From Exiguobacterium sp. J17977 (GTDB taxonomy: Bacteria; Bacillota; Bacilli; Exiguobacteriales; Exiguobacteriaceae): a stretch of 64,000 bases of DNA. The position numbers were made by a program, and so were the translations under genes. This document shows positions 30,775 to 39,977 of the stretch, one piece after another (positions within the stretch are counted from its first letter, which is position 1; each line of letters opens with the position of its first letter). Where the stretch lies: assembly GCF_018616375.1 (NCBI RefSeq), contig NZ_JAEQBB010000003.1, forward strand, positions 248,001 to 312,000. Direction: 5' to 3'. Under the pieces are notes generated by a model. The model ran no database searches, was not told the origin of the DNA, and saw only the letters and a list, made by a program, of their open reading frames with translations.

Positions 30775-31809
30775 ATGAAAGCTGTACAGGTCATCGGGTA
30801 CGGTGACGTCGATCAATTGCAAGTCACCGATGTCCCGGTTCCAAGCCTAAAACAAGGAGAAGTGCTCGTGCGCGTGAAGGCGTGCGGGATTAACAATACC
30901 GAGATTTGGATGCGAGAAGGGGCGTACGGGACGGACAAGGAGTCTGGCTGGCGACCCGAAGGGGTCCAGTTCCCCCGAATCCCAGGTTCTGATATCACGG
31001 GCGAGATCGTGGAGGTCGGCAGTGGGGTCGAGGAATCGATGATGGGTCGTCGTGTCATTCTGTTCCCGTTCACGTCGAGTGGTCCAGACGATACCGAACA
31101 TATCGCTGACGATATGTCGTTCATCGGTTCCGAGTACGATGGCGGGTATGCCGAATATGTCGCTTGGCCGGCCGCGCTCTGTTACGATATGCCGCTCGAT
31201 AGTTTCGTCGACAGTGCCGTCTTCACGGTGAGCGGATTGACGGCGTGGCATATGAATGAACAGATTGAGATTCAGCCGGGGCAGACGATTGTCGTCACCG
31301 GTGCGAGCGGTGGGGTCGGTTCGTTCAACGTCCAAATCGCGGCAAACGTGCACGGTGCGAACGTCTTCGCCATCGTTGGCGACTTGAAAGATGAGGCGAA
31401 GCTGATAGAACTTGGCGCGAGCCGTATTTTTTCATACCGCTCCGAGACGCTCGCCGACGAGATTCTCGAGGCGAACGGCGGGCCGGTCGATGCCGTCCTT
31501 GATGTCGTCGGTGACGCCTTGTTCGCGACGTCGCTGGAGGTGTTGAAAAACGGCGGTAAGTTCTGTATTTCCGGTTCGGCCGGGGGACAACAGACGAACC
31601 TCGATTTCCGGAAGCTGTATTTGAAACATATCACCATGTACGGCTCCGTACTCGGCACGCGGGCCGAGTTCCAAGCGATGCTCGAGGCGATTGAGGCCGG
31701 TAAGATTCGGCCACTCGTCGATCGGACGTTCCCGCTTGCTGAGGCGCGGGACGCCCAAACGTATTTCAAGCAACGGGGCAAGTTCGGGAAAATCGTTCTC
31801 GTCCCATAA
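30775..31809 (+). CDS. Medium-chain dehydrogenase/reductase, quinone-oxidoreductase-like
   Basis: A 344-residue MDR-family enzyme. The GroES-like catalytic domain (VLVRVKACGINNTEIW, IPGSDITGEIVEVGSG) is followed by a Rossmann fold with the nucleotide loop VVTGASGGVGSFNVQIA near residue 180. The four-cysteine structural zinc lobe is absent, and the GINNTE position replaces the usual catalytic-zinc neighbourhood. This favours an NADPH:quinone-reductase-like or crotonyl-CoA-type enzyme over zinc alcohol dehydrogenase. The substrate is not inferable. GTG 30772 is adjacent; ATG 30775 better fits GGAGGA. Monocistronic. Confidence 0.85.
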   Translation: MKAVQVIGYGDVDQLQVTDVPVPSLKQGEVLVRVKACGINNTEIWMREGAYGTDKESGWRPEGVQFPRIPGSDITGEIVEVGSGVEESMMGRRVILFPFTSSGPDDTEHIADDMSFIGSEYDGGYAEYVAWPAALCYDMPLDSFVDSAVFTVSGLTAWHMNEQIEIQPGQTIVVTGASGGVGSFNVQIAANVHGANVFAIVGDLKDEAKLIELGASRIFSYRSETLADEILEANGGPVDAVLDVVGDALFATSLEVLKNGGKFCISGSAGGQQTNLDFRKLYLKHITMYGSVLGTRAEFQAMLEAIEAGKIRPLVDRTFPLAEARDAQTYFKQRGKFGKIVLVP

Positions 31810-31811
31810 CG

Positions 31812-31858
31812 AAAAGAGAGGAGACCGGACGACGATGTCCGATTTCCTCTCTTTTTTA
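31812..31858. terminator. Bidirectional terminator
   Basis: AAAGAGAGGA..CCGGAC / TGTCCGATTTCCTCTCTTT forms a long imperfect stem with T6, between the convergent dehydrogenase and YczE-like genes. Confidence 0.85.
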
Positions 31859-32500
31859 TGCGGCCACTTTCGCCCGGTCGATGACTGAGACGAGGCGCCG
31901 GAACTGTTCAAGCCAAAACTGGAAGAACGGGCCGATCAGGAAAATCGACAGCACCGTCCCGAAAAAGACCGGTCCGCCGAGCACCCAGCCGATGAGGCAA
32001 GCCGTCAGTTCCATCCACGTCCGCATCATGCGGACCGACGTGTTGAACCGGTCGGCCAAGGCGAGTGTCAACCCGTCACGTGGGCCGGCCCCATAGCCGA
32101 TGGCGACGTACAAGCCGGCACCCATCCCGATGACGAAGATGCCGAGAATGAGCCAGGCGATGTTGAGTGCGATGCCGTCAAGTTGCGGCAACCAATGATG
32201 GTCGAGAATCAGGTTCATGAATACGCCGACGAAGACGGCGTTGACGAGCGTCCCGAACTGGGGCCGAATCCGGTCCAGTATGTACTTGCAGAGGACGAGC
32301 AAGAGACCGACGAGCAAGATGATCGTCCCGACGGAAATCGGGGTGTGCCGGGCGAGCCCGAGATGGAGCACGTCCCATGTCGATACGCCGAGGTCGGCCG
32401 TAATCATCATCGAAGACCCGAGGGCGAGCAAGAACAGACCACCCATGAATAACGCCCACTTCAAACTGATTCGTAAAGATTGTACCCATACCGCGTGCAT
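31856..32500 (-). CDS. YczE-like multi-pass membrane protein
   Basis: A 214-residue protein with five to six membrane helices. The motifs ADLGVSTWDVLHLGLA near residue 35 and YGAGPRDGLTLALADR near residue 134 are typical of the YczE/YitT-like integral membrane family, in which members are unassigned or implicated as transporters or in antibiotic export control. Function is not known. ATG 32500 is preceded by GAGGCGACC. The C-terminus lies in the shared terminator. No regulator is adjacent, unlike some YczE genes that sit beside a GntR/MocR gene. Confidence 0.78.
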   Translation of the reverse strand: MHAVWVQSLRISLKWALFMGGLFLLALGSSMMITADLGVSTWDVLHLGLARHTPISVGTIILLVGLLLVLCKYILDRIRPQFGTLVNAVFVGVFMNLILDHHWLPQLDGIALNIAWLILGIFVIGMGAGLYVAIGYGAGPRDGLTLALADRFNTSVRMMRTWMELTACLIGWVLGGPVFFGTVLSIFLIGPFFQFWLEQFRRLVSVIDRAKVAA

Positions 32501-32561
32501 GATGGTCGCCTCGATTCCCTAAAATGTTCCATCATCATATCATATTTGGTTTCAACACAAG

Positions 32562-32592
32562 AAAAAAACGCCTCGGATGAAATCCGAAGCGC
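32562..32592 (-). terminator. Terminator of the 38-residue gene
   Basis: On the minus strand CGCTTCGGAT / ATCCGAGGCG with a 3-base loop is followed by T7, a few bases past the stop of the small ORF. Confidence 0.88.
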
Positions 32593-32597
32593 TTGGC

Positions 32598-32714
32598 TCA
32601 CTTTTTAGGTGTCGATGCTTTTTTTGCTTTGTTCTTTTTATAGTAATCGTAGACGAACGGTGCGACCGCCGTCGCGACTTTAATGAGTGTACCAAATTTA
32701 CCTTTTCTAGCCAT
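32598..32714 (-). CDS. 38-residue cationic small protein
   Basis: Reads MARKGKFGTLIKVATAVAPF then VYDYYKKNKAKKASTPKK and stop. It has AAAGGGGTG 8 bases upstream and its own strong terminator, so it is a complete small transcription unit. The sequence is strongly basic (about 11 K/R) with a short hydrophobic middle (LIKVATAVAPFV) that could form an amphipathic or membrane-touching helix. I do not recognise a family. It could be a membrane-associated small protein, a regulator, or a nucleic-acid-binding peptide. Real coding status rests on the signals around it. Confidence 0.7.
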   Translation of the reverse strand: MARKGKFGTLIKVATAVAPFVYDYYKKNKAKKASTPKK

Positions 32715-32844
32715 GTTGCTGCACCCCTTTCTGTTCTAATGATGTATATTCCACCTGTTCCAGAAATGAAAACATATTTCATACAGTTTCGTCTAAGCGA
32801 ACACCGGCAGCCATGTCCCATAATGGGGGGAGGAGGCGAAAAAG

Positions 32845-34059
32845 ATGAAGACGATTATCTGGTATCAAAACGATTTGCGGGTCGATGACCATCGCCCGCT
32901 CGAGGAGGCGCTCCGTCATGGTGATCCGATTGAAGGCCACTACGTCATTCCGCAAGAAGAGCTGATTGAAAACCGGTTCGGCCACATTCCGCACGGACCA
33001 CGGCGACTTCAGTTTTTGAACGAGGCACTCGACGACTTGGCCGGTTCGCTCGCAGCGCTCGGCATCCCGCTCTTCGTCCATGTCGGTCATCCGCTCGACA
33101 TGTTCGACCCAACCGACCGCTTGTTGTTCCAACGAGCGATTGGCTATAACGAACGGAGACGCGAACGTGAGGTCATGACCGCGTGGCAAGGCGAGTGTCA
33201 GTCGTTCGACGGGTTCACCCTCTATCCACGGGACGAGATTCCTTTCGAGAAACTGCCATTTCTCTTCACCGAGTTTCGGAAAGCAGTGGAGGCTGATGCG
33301 AGACCGGACCGTTTGATTGAGCGCTCACCTGCGAAGGAACTGCGCTCCGTCGATTTTCCGATTGCTTATGAACAGCCGGAGCATGACGCACGGACTGCGT
33401 TTCCGTTTCGAGGCGGGGAAAGGGCGGGGCGAGAGCGGCTCGACGCCTATCTGGCCGGTCCGGTCCGGACGTATAAAGAGACACGAAACAGCTTCGGGGT
33501 CGACGATTCGTCGAAGTTGTCGGCGTATCTCGCCAACGGCTCGTTGTCACCACGCCGGGTGCTGCACGAGCTCGAGCAACATGAGCGGTCATACGGGGCG
33601 AACGAGTCGACGTATTGGCTCTATTTCGAACTGCTCTGGCGCGAGTTCTTCCAATGGGTCGCCCTCGAGCAAGGAAAACGACTGTTCCGCGCGCAAGGCA
33701 TCCGTTCAAAACAGAAGACATGGCGCGTGGACGATGACGTCATCGGACGTTGGCAAGCGGGCGAGACGGGCGTCGACTTTGTCGATGCGTTCATGCGCGA
33801 ATTGAACACGACGGGATGGATGTCGAACCGGGGTCGTCAAATCGTCGCGAGCTATTTTGCGAAAGAGCTCGGACAGGACTGGCGCATCGGCGCGTCGTAT
33901 TTCGAATCAATGCTGATTGACTATGATGTCGCCAGCAATACCGGCAATTGGGCGTATCAGGCCGGGGTCGGCAACGACTCGCGGGATCGCCGTTTCAACG
34001 TCACGCGGCAACAAGATACGTACGACTCGACCGGTGCGTTTCGTAACAGTTGGTTGTGA
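32845..34059 (+). CDS. DASH-family cryptochrome/photolyase
   Basis: A 404-residue flavoprotein. The N-terminal antenna domain starts TIIWYQNDLRVDDHRPLEEA. The FAD domain has TYKETRNSFGVDDSSKLSAY, SPRRVLHELEQHE, ELLWREFFQW and the DASH hallmark TGWMSNRGRQIVASYFAKE, then DYDVASNTGNWAYQAGVGND. DASH members repair cyclobutane pyrimidine dimers, mainly in single-stranded DNA, using blue light. It is slightly shorter than many DASH proteins but ends at a plausible place. The GGGAGGAGG site is strong. It is a single gene just before the 6S RNA. Confidence 0.93.
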   Translation: MKTIIWYQNDLRVDDHRPLEEALRHGDPIEGHYVIPQEELIENRFGHIPHGPRRLQFLNEALDDLAGSLAALGIPLFVHVGHPLDMFDPTDRLLFQRAIGYNERRREREVMTAWQGECQSFDGFTLYPRDEIPFEKLPFLFTEFRKAVEADARPDRLIERSPAKELRSVDFPIAYEQPEHDARTAFPFRGGERAGRERLDAYLAGPVRTYKETRNSFGVDDSSKLSAYLANGSLSPRRVLHELEQHERSYGANESTYWLYFELLWREFFQWVALEQGKRLFRAQGIRSKQKTWRVDDDVIGRWQAGETGVDFVDAFMRELNTTGWMSNRGRQIVASYFAKELGQDWRIGASYFESMLIDYDVASNTGNWAYQAGVGNDSRDRRFNVTRQQDTYDSTGAFRNSWL

Positions 34060-34090
34060 CGAAACTGTCATGAGAAGTCATCGTTTCTGA

Positions 34091-34120
34091 TTGACTTCTT
34101 TTTACAGACAGTGCTATAGT
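34091..34120 (+). promoter_or_regulatory. Promoter of the 6S RNA candidate
   Basis: TTGACT, an 18-base spacer and TATAGT, 30 bases after the cryptochrome stop. Confidence 0.7.
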
Positions 34121-34126
34121 AAGGAC

Positions 34127-34330
34127 AACAGATGGGATACCTGAGGTGTACGAGAGCCGCCTTCGTTATTTTGAGCCAACACTTTGAATACGGGAGACCG
34201 AACTGCCATCCAGATCAACTGCCTCATCACGTGCAGGAGGACTTGTGAAGGGGACGCTAGGTCACCCACCTGCTTAAGCAGGTTCAAAAGCAGGGCATCG
34301 TCACGGCACTCCGGGTCCCATCGATTTTAT
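34127..34330 (+). ncRNA. ssrS: 6S RNA candidate (SsrS/BsrA)
   Basis: An untranslated region of about 200 bases with its own promoter and a following terminator (ACGTC/GACGT stem, then T8, at 34333-34360). The ends pair over a long stem: GATGGGA..CC.GAGGTG near 34131 with CACTCCGGGTCCCATC near 34308-34323, leaving a large middle that can form the open bubble of 6S RNA. Its place just upstream of tcdA (yrvM) matches B. subtilis bsrA, which lies between aspS and yrvM. It has no plausible ORF. Role by family: binds the vegetative RNA polymerase holoenzyme in stationary phase. The boundaries are approximate. Confidence 0.75.
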
Positions 34331-34332
34331 TG

Positions 34333-34360
34333 TAAAAACGTCGCTAGACGTCTTTTTTTT
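34333..34360 (+). terminator. Terminator of the 6S RNA candidate
   Basis: ACGTC, a 4-base loop, GACGT, then CT8. Confidence 0.75.
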
Positions 34361-34416
34361 GATTATAATTCCGAGTAAAATAGTGTGAGAAAATAGAATT
34401 AATTTGGAGGAAGAGT

Positions 34417-35184
34417 ATGTTACACCAGTTTTCACGTAATGAGTTGGCCATCGGTCAAGAAGGTTTAGAAGCATTAAAAGGTAAGACGGTCGCCATCCTT
34501 GGCGTCGGCGGTGTCGGGTCTTTCGCGGCCGAGGCACTCGCCCGGAGCGGTGTCGGACGCATCGTCCTCGTTGATAAGGACGACATCGACATCACGAACG
34601 TCAACCGCCAAATCCACGCGCTCTTGTCGACGGTCGGGCAACCGAAAGTCGAAGCGATGGGAACACGTCTCCTCGACATCAACCCGGAGCTTGAGCTCGT
34701 CAAATTGAAGATGTTTTATACAGAAGAGACGTTCGAGGAGTTCTTCGCCCAAGACCTTGATTTCGTCATCGACGCCTCGGACACGATCATCTATAAGATT
34801 CATTTGATCGTCGAGTGCAAACGCCGGGGCATCCCGGTCATCTCGAGTATGGGCATGGCCAACAAGATGGACCCGACGCGCATTAAAGTCGTCGACATCA
34901 AGGATACGACGTACGACCCGATCGCCAAAATGGTCCGGACGCGTCTCCGTAAAGAGCGTATCCATAAAGGTGTCCCGGTCGTCTTCTCGGACGAGTCACC
35001 GATCGTGACACGCGAAGACGTGAACGAGGTCGTCGGGAAGAAAGATGCCCCGATCCGTAAAGCGAAGATGCCACCGAGTTCGAACGCGTTCGTCCCGTCG
35101 GTCGCAGGACTCGTCGCTGCGGGCTACGTCATCAATCAAATGCTCGAGACAGCGGGTGTCGAGATTAACCGCATCCAGAAATAA
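34417..35184 (+). CDS. tcdA: tRNA threonylcarbamoyladenosine dehydratase TcdA
   Basis: A 255-residue E1-like ATP-dependent enzyme (YrvM/CsdL) that cyclises t6A37 to ct6A in tRNAs reading ANN codons. The adenylation fold shows VAILGVGGVGSFAAEALARS and VLVDKDDIDITNVNRQ, then the SMGMANKMDPT segment and VPSVAGLVAAGYV near the end. ATG follows TTGGAGGAAGAG. It is a single gene with a bidirectional terminator shared with rarA. Confidence 0.94.
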   Translation: MLHQFSRNELAIGQEGLEALKGKTVAILGVGGVGSFAAEALARSGVGRIVLVDKDDIDITNVNRQIHALLSTVGQPKVEAMGTRLLDINPELELVKLKMFYTEETFEEFFAQDLDFVIDASDTIIYKIHLIVECKRRGIPVISSMGMANKMDPTRIKVVDIKDTTYDPIAKMVRTRLRKERIHKGVPVVFSDESPIVTREDVNEVVGKKDAPIRKAKMPPSSNAFVPSVAGLVAAGYVINQMLETAGVEINRIQK

Positions 35185-35223
35185 AAAAACGACGCCGGCT
35201 CATCAGAGTCAGCGTCGTTTTTC
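35184..35223. terminator. Bidirectional terminator
   Basis: AACGACGC / GCGTCGTT stem flanked by A7 and T5 between convergent tcdA and rarA; the rarA stop lies in the stem. Confidence 0.87.
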
Positions 35224-36516
35224 CCAATAGTCGAGCCGTTTTTGCAGCTGTTGCTCGAAGCCTCGGCTCGTCGGCGTATAATATTTAGGACGTTTCCGGG
35301 CCAGATTCTCCGGCCAATAGTTTTGCGGGACGTATCCGTCTTTCTCGTCGTGTGGATACTTGTAGCCGGCACCGTTGCCGAGCTCACGGGCACCCGGGCT
35401 ATGGGCGTCACGAAGGTGGACCGGGACCGGACCGCCTTCGACTGTGCGGACATGATGGATTGCCTTGTCGATGGCGGTGATGACCGCATTCGATTTTGGT
35501 GCCGTCGCAAGATAAAGGACGGCCTGGGCCATCGGTATGCGCGCTTCTGGGAAACCGACATGTTCGCTCGCGCGAGCGGCCGCGTCGACGATGACGAGCG
35601 CGTTCGGGTCACTGAGGCCGATATCTTCGGCCGCATGGACGTAGAGACGGCGCATGATGAAGCGCGGTGATTCACCGGCCTCAATCATGACGGCGAGCCA
35701 ATAGAGGGCCGCATCCGGGTCGGAACCACGAATCGACTTGATGAACGCCGAGATGACGTCATAATGTCGGTCGCCCGTCTTATCGTATTTGATCGCTTTT
35801 TGTTGAATCGATTCTTCGGCGACTTCAAGCGTGATGTCGATGTTGCCGTCAATCTCGGGCGTCGTCAACACGGCCAATTCGAGGGCGTTCAACAGCACAC
35901 GGTAGTCACCGTCTGCCATTTTGATATAATGGTCCACGGCGGCTTCCTCGATGTGAACCGGATAGTTGCCGAGTCCTTTCTTGTCAGACAAGGCCCGCTC
36001 CAAGACGACACGAAGTTCGTCTGGTCCAGGCGGTTCGAGCCGAAACACGGTCGCGCGCGACAGTAACGCCGCGTTGACCTCGAAACTCGGGTTTTCGGTC
36101 GTCGCCCCGATCAAGATGAGCTTTCCGGCCTCGAGTGCCGGGAGCAGGGCGTCTTGCTGCAGTTTATTGAAACGATGAATCTCGTCTAAAAATAAAATCG
36201 TTCGTTCTTGTTCGAAGTCGAATCGGGACTCAGCCTCACGGATGACACTTCGCAGTTCATCAAGTTTGGCCGTGACGGCGTTCAATTGGACGAACGTTGC
36301 TTTCGTATAATTTGAAATGACGCGGGCGAGCGTCGTCTTGCCCGTTCCCGGCGGTCCATACAGGATAATTGTGCCGAGGCGGTCGGCCTCGATGGCCCGG
36401 CGCAACAGCTTGCCTTCGCCGATGATGTGGCGTTGACCGATGACTTCGTCTAACGTTTCCGGCCGCATTCGGTTGGCGAGCGGTCCGCTATTCGATTGCT
36501 GAAATAAATCACTCAT
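35209..36516 (-). CDS. rarA: Replication-associated recombination ATPase RarA (MgsA)
   Basis: A 435-residue AAA+ protein related to clamp loaders and acting at stalled replication forks. Walker A is YGPPGTGKTTLARVIS near residue 50, Walker B FLDEIHRFNKLQQDALLPALE and sensor 1 IGATTENPSFEVN follow, and the C-terminal tetramerisation domain has GSDPDAALYWLA and ARRASEHVG-like AARASEHVGFPEA. A longer reading goes to 36696 across cymR, but ATG 36516 has AAAGGA and the homologue start. A LexA-like box sits between it and cymR. Confidence 0.95.
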   Translation of the reverse strand: MSDLFQQSNSGPLANRMRPETLDEVIGQRHIIGEGKLLRRAIEADRLGTIILYGPPGTGKTTLARVISNYTKATFVQLNAVTAKLDELRSVIREAESRFDFEQERTILFLDEIHRFNKLQQDALLPALEAGKLILIGATTENPSFEVNAALLSRATVFRLEPPGPDELRVVLERALSDKKGLGNYPVHIEEAAVDHYIKMADGDYRVLLNALELAVLTTPEIDGNIDITLEVAEESIQQKAIKYDKTGDRHYDVISAFIKSIRGSDPDAALYWLAVMIEAGESPRFIMRRLYVHAAEDIGLSDPNALVIVDAAARASEHVGFPEARIPMAQAVLYLATAPKSNAVITAIDKAIHHVRTVEGGPVPVHLRDAHSPGARELGNGAGYKYPHDEKDGYVPQNYWPENLARKRPKYYTPTSRGFEQQLQKRLDYWEKRR

Positions 36517-36535
36517 ACGTACACATTCCTTTCGA

Positions 36536-36549
36536 CAAACGTTTGTTCG
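36536..36549. promoter_or_regulatory. LexA-like SOS box between rarA and cymR
   Basis: Read on the minus strand, CGAACAAACGTTTG follows the Gram-positive LexA pattern CGAACRNRYGTTYG. It also holds the perfect palindrome ACAAACGTTTGT. It lies just downstream of TATACT (minus, 36553-36558), a candidate rarA -10, so LexA binding would cover the start of transcription. It also lies in the cymR promoter region. Confidence 0.55.
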
Positions 36550-36576
36550 ATTAGTATAGCAGAAGGAGACATGAAG

Positions 36577-36984
36577 ATGAAAATATCTACAAAAGGTCGT
36601 TATGGATTGACGATCATGATTGCACTGGCCCGGGAAACCGACAACAAACCGCTCAGCTTGAAAAAGATTGCGGCCCGGCATGAACTGCCGGAACATTACT
36701 TAGAGCAATTGATTGGTCCGCTCCGCAACGGCGGGCTCGTCAAGAGCGTCCGCGGGGCGTACGGCGGCTATCAGCTCGTCAAACCGGCGACGGACATCAC
36801 AGCGGGAGAAATCATCCGCTTGCTCGAAGGCCCGCTCACGATTGTCGAGGACTCGGAAGCGGACGATGCCGTGAAACGGAAGCTGTGGGATAAAATCAAA
36901 GCAGCGATTGAGAAAGTGCTCGAAGAGACGACACTCGCCGATCTCGCTGAGGAAGATTCAGACGGCTATATGTTCTATATTTAA
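36577..36984 (+). CDS. cymR: Rrf2-family cysteine metabolism regulator CymR
   Basis: A 135-residue winged-helix repressor. KISTKGRYGLTIMIALA, HYLEQLIGPLRNGGLVKSVRGAYGGYQL and the terminal DGYMFYI closely match CymR of Bacillales. There CymR with CysK represses cystine uptake and cysteine synthesis genes. There is no cysteine in the protein, so it is not an Fe-S sensing IscR type. ATG 36571 is only 2 bases from AAGGAG; ATG 36577 is chosen. The desulfurase gene follows after 17 bases, a sulfur-linked operon. Confidence 0.93.
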   Translation: MKISTKGRYGLTIMIALARETDNKPLSLKKIAARHELPEHYLEQLIGPLRNGGLVKSVRGAYGGYQLVKPATDITAGEIIRLLEGPLTIVEDSEADDAVKRKLWDKIKAAIEKVLEETTLADLAEEDSDGYMFYI

Positions 36985-37001
36985 AGGTGAGGTGAACGAA
37001 C

Positions 37002-38138
37002 ATGAACTACTTTGATCATGCCGCAACGACACCGATGCGTCCGGAAGTGCTCGAGGCGATGACGCCGTATTTGCTCGAGCAATACGGTAACCCGTCGAGC
37101 ATCCACGGCATCGGACGAACGGCCCGCGCCGCGTTGGACGCTTCGCGCCGGACACTCGCCACGTGGATTGGGGCGACGCCGAACGAGATCGTCTTCACGT
37201 CGGGCGGGACCGAGTCGGATAACTATGCGTTGTTCGGCACGGCTTATGCGAATCAACATAGAGGCAAACACTTGATTACGACGAAAATCGAGCACCACGC
37301 CGTCCTGCACGCGATGGAGCAACTCGAACGGGAAGGCTTCGAGGTGACGTATCTCGATGTCGACGCGACGGGCGCGGTGACGCTAGAATCCGTTCGTGCC
37401 GCGCTTCGGGACGATACGATTCTCGTCTCGGTCATGTACGGCAACAACGAGGTCGGCACACTACAACCGATTGCGGAAATCGGGGCGCTCCTCGCCGACC
37501 ATCAGGCCTATTTCCATACGGACGCGGTCCAAGCACTCGGCACGGAAACGATTGACGTCAAGGCGCTCGGTGTCGATTTATTGTCGGCCTCGGCCCATAA
37601 AATCAATGGCCCGAAAGGTATCGGTTTTCTTTTTATGAAAACAGGTGTAAAATTAGCGACGCGTTCTTTTGGAGGACAACAAGAACGGAAACGTCGAGCC
37701 GGCACGGAAAACGTTCCGGGTGCCGTCGGGTTCCAACAAGCAGTCGAACTGGCTAACATCGAACAGGCCGAACGGGTGAACACGTACCAGCAAATGGCTA
37801 CGGCGCTCTTCGGGCGACTCGATGAACTCGGAGTCGAGTATGACGTGAACGGGGCGAACCGCCTGCCGCACATCGTCAACTTGTATCTCCCGGGCATCGA
37901 GCTCGAACCGTTCCTCATCATGATGGACATGCGCGGCTTTGCCATCTCGAGCGGCAGTGCCTGCACGGCCGGGTCGATTGAACCGTCACACGTATTGACG
38001 GCGATGTTCGGGACATCGGAACGGACGAAACAATCCGTCCGCATCAGCTTTGGACACGGTAACTCGGTCGAAGACGTGGAACGGCTCGCCGAACGACTAT
38101 CGGAAGTCGTCTCGACATTCACGAACGGAGTGAGATAA
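37002..38138 (+). CDS. yrvO: Cysteine desulfurase, YrvO/IscS type
   Basis: A 378-residue PLP enzyme. The motifs FDHAATTPMRPEV, EHHAVLHAMEQLE, HTDAVQALGT, PLP lysine SASAHKINGPKG and cysteine loop SSGSACTAGSIEPSH are complete. It stands directly before mnmA (3-base gap), the arrangement in which YrvO passes sulfur to MnmA for 2-thiouridine in tRNA. It differs from the nadS copy at 2302 in context and sequence. The GAGGTGAACGAAC site precedes its ATG. Confidence 0.95.
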   Translation: MNYFDHAATTPMRPEVLEAMTPYLLEQYGNPSSIHGIGRTARAALDASRRTLATWIGATPNEIVFTSGGTESDNYALFGTAYANQHRGKHLITTKIEHHAVLHAMEQLEREGFEVTYLDVDATGAVTLESVRAALRDDTILVSVMYGNNEVGTLQPIAEIGALLADHQAYFHTDAVQALGTETIDVKALGVDLLSASAHKINGPKGIGFLFMKTGVKLATRSFGGQQERKRRAGTENVPGAVGFQQAVELANIEQAERVNTYQQMATALFGRLDELGVEYDVNGANRLPHIVNLYLPGIELEPFLIMMDMRGFAISSGSACTAGSIEPSHVLTAMFGTSERTKQSVRISFGHGNSVEDVERLAERLSEVVSTFTNGVR

Positions 38139-38141
38139 TAA

Positions 38142-39263
<1,122 letters not shown>

Positions 39264-39273
39264 GGTGATGAGG

Positions 39274-39933
39274 ATGAACGCAAACGAATTAGGTATTCAA
39301 GCGATGCAACAAGGTGAGTTCGAACAGGCGGCCAAGCAGTTTAACGCGGCCATCGAAGCGGACTCGACCGACCCGACCGGTTACGTCAATATGGGTACAC
39401 TCTTGCAAGCGATCGGGGACCATGAACGGGCCGTCGTCTTTTACGATAAGGCGCTCGAACTCGACAACGCGTTCGGCGCGGCCCACTATGCGAAGGGGGC
39501 GCTCGCCTATGAGCTCGAACAGCTCGACTTGGCCGAGGCTTCGCTTCGTCAGGCGCTCCTTGCCGGGATGGACGACGCCGACCTTCATTTCATGCTCGGC
39601 TTGACGTACAAGGCGATGGGCGATTTCGTTCGCGCGTTGCCACGTCTTCGCGAAGCGATGAAGCAGGCGCCGGAAGACGTCGAGATTTCGTTCCAGTACG
39701 GGCTCGCGCTCGCACAGAACGAACAACTCGACTTGGCCGTCGAAGCGCTCGAGCATACGCTCGACCTCGACGCGAGCCATACGGACGCCCGTTACAACTT
39801 AGCGATCGCCTACGCGTTCCTCGGTGAACAAGACAAGACGTACGCCGAGCTTGAACGTGTGCTCGAGTTGCAACCGGATCACGCGCTCGCCTTTGACGCA
39901 AAAGCGAAAATGGATGAGCTGCTCGGCAACTGA
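39274..39933 (+). CDS. Tetratricopeptide repeat protein, YrrB-like
   Basis: A 219-residue all-helical protein made of about six TPR units. Repeat landmarks are QQGEFEQAAKQFNAAIEADS, GDHERAVVFYDKALELD, LDLAEASLRQALLA, GDFVRALPRLREAM, LDLAVEALEHTLDLD and GEQDKTYAELERVLEL. Such proteins are binding scaffolds. Bacillus YrrB occupies the same place, between mnmA and recD2, and is suggested to link tRNA thiolation or recombination genes, without a firm role. ATG 39268 touches the GAGGTG site; ATG 39274 is chosen. Confidence 0.9.
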   Translation: MNANELGIQAMQQGEFEQAAKQFNAAIEADSTDPTGYVNMGTLLQAIGDHERAVVFYDKALELDNAFGAAHYAKGALAYELEQLDLAEASLRQALLAGMDDADLHFMLGLTYKAMGDFVRALPRLREAMKQAPEDVEISFQYGLALAQNEQLDLAVEALEHTLDLDASHTDARYNLAIAYAFLGEQDKTYAELERVLELQPDHALAFDAKAKMDELLGN

Positions 39934-39940
39934 ATCAATA

Positions 39941-39977
39941 AAGCGCTTCTCGCAGTGTTTGCGAGAAGCGCTTTTTG
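39941..39977. terminator. Bidirectional terminator
   Basis: Stem AAGCGCTTCTCGCA / TGCGAGAAGCGCTT followed by TTTGTT; closes the mnmA operon and the convergent hypothetical pair. Confidence 0.92.
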
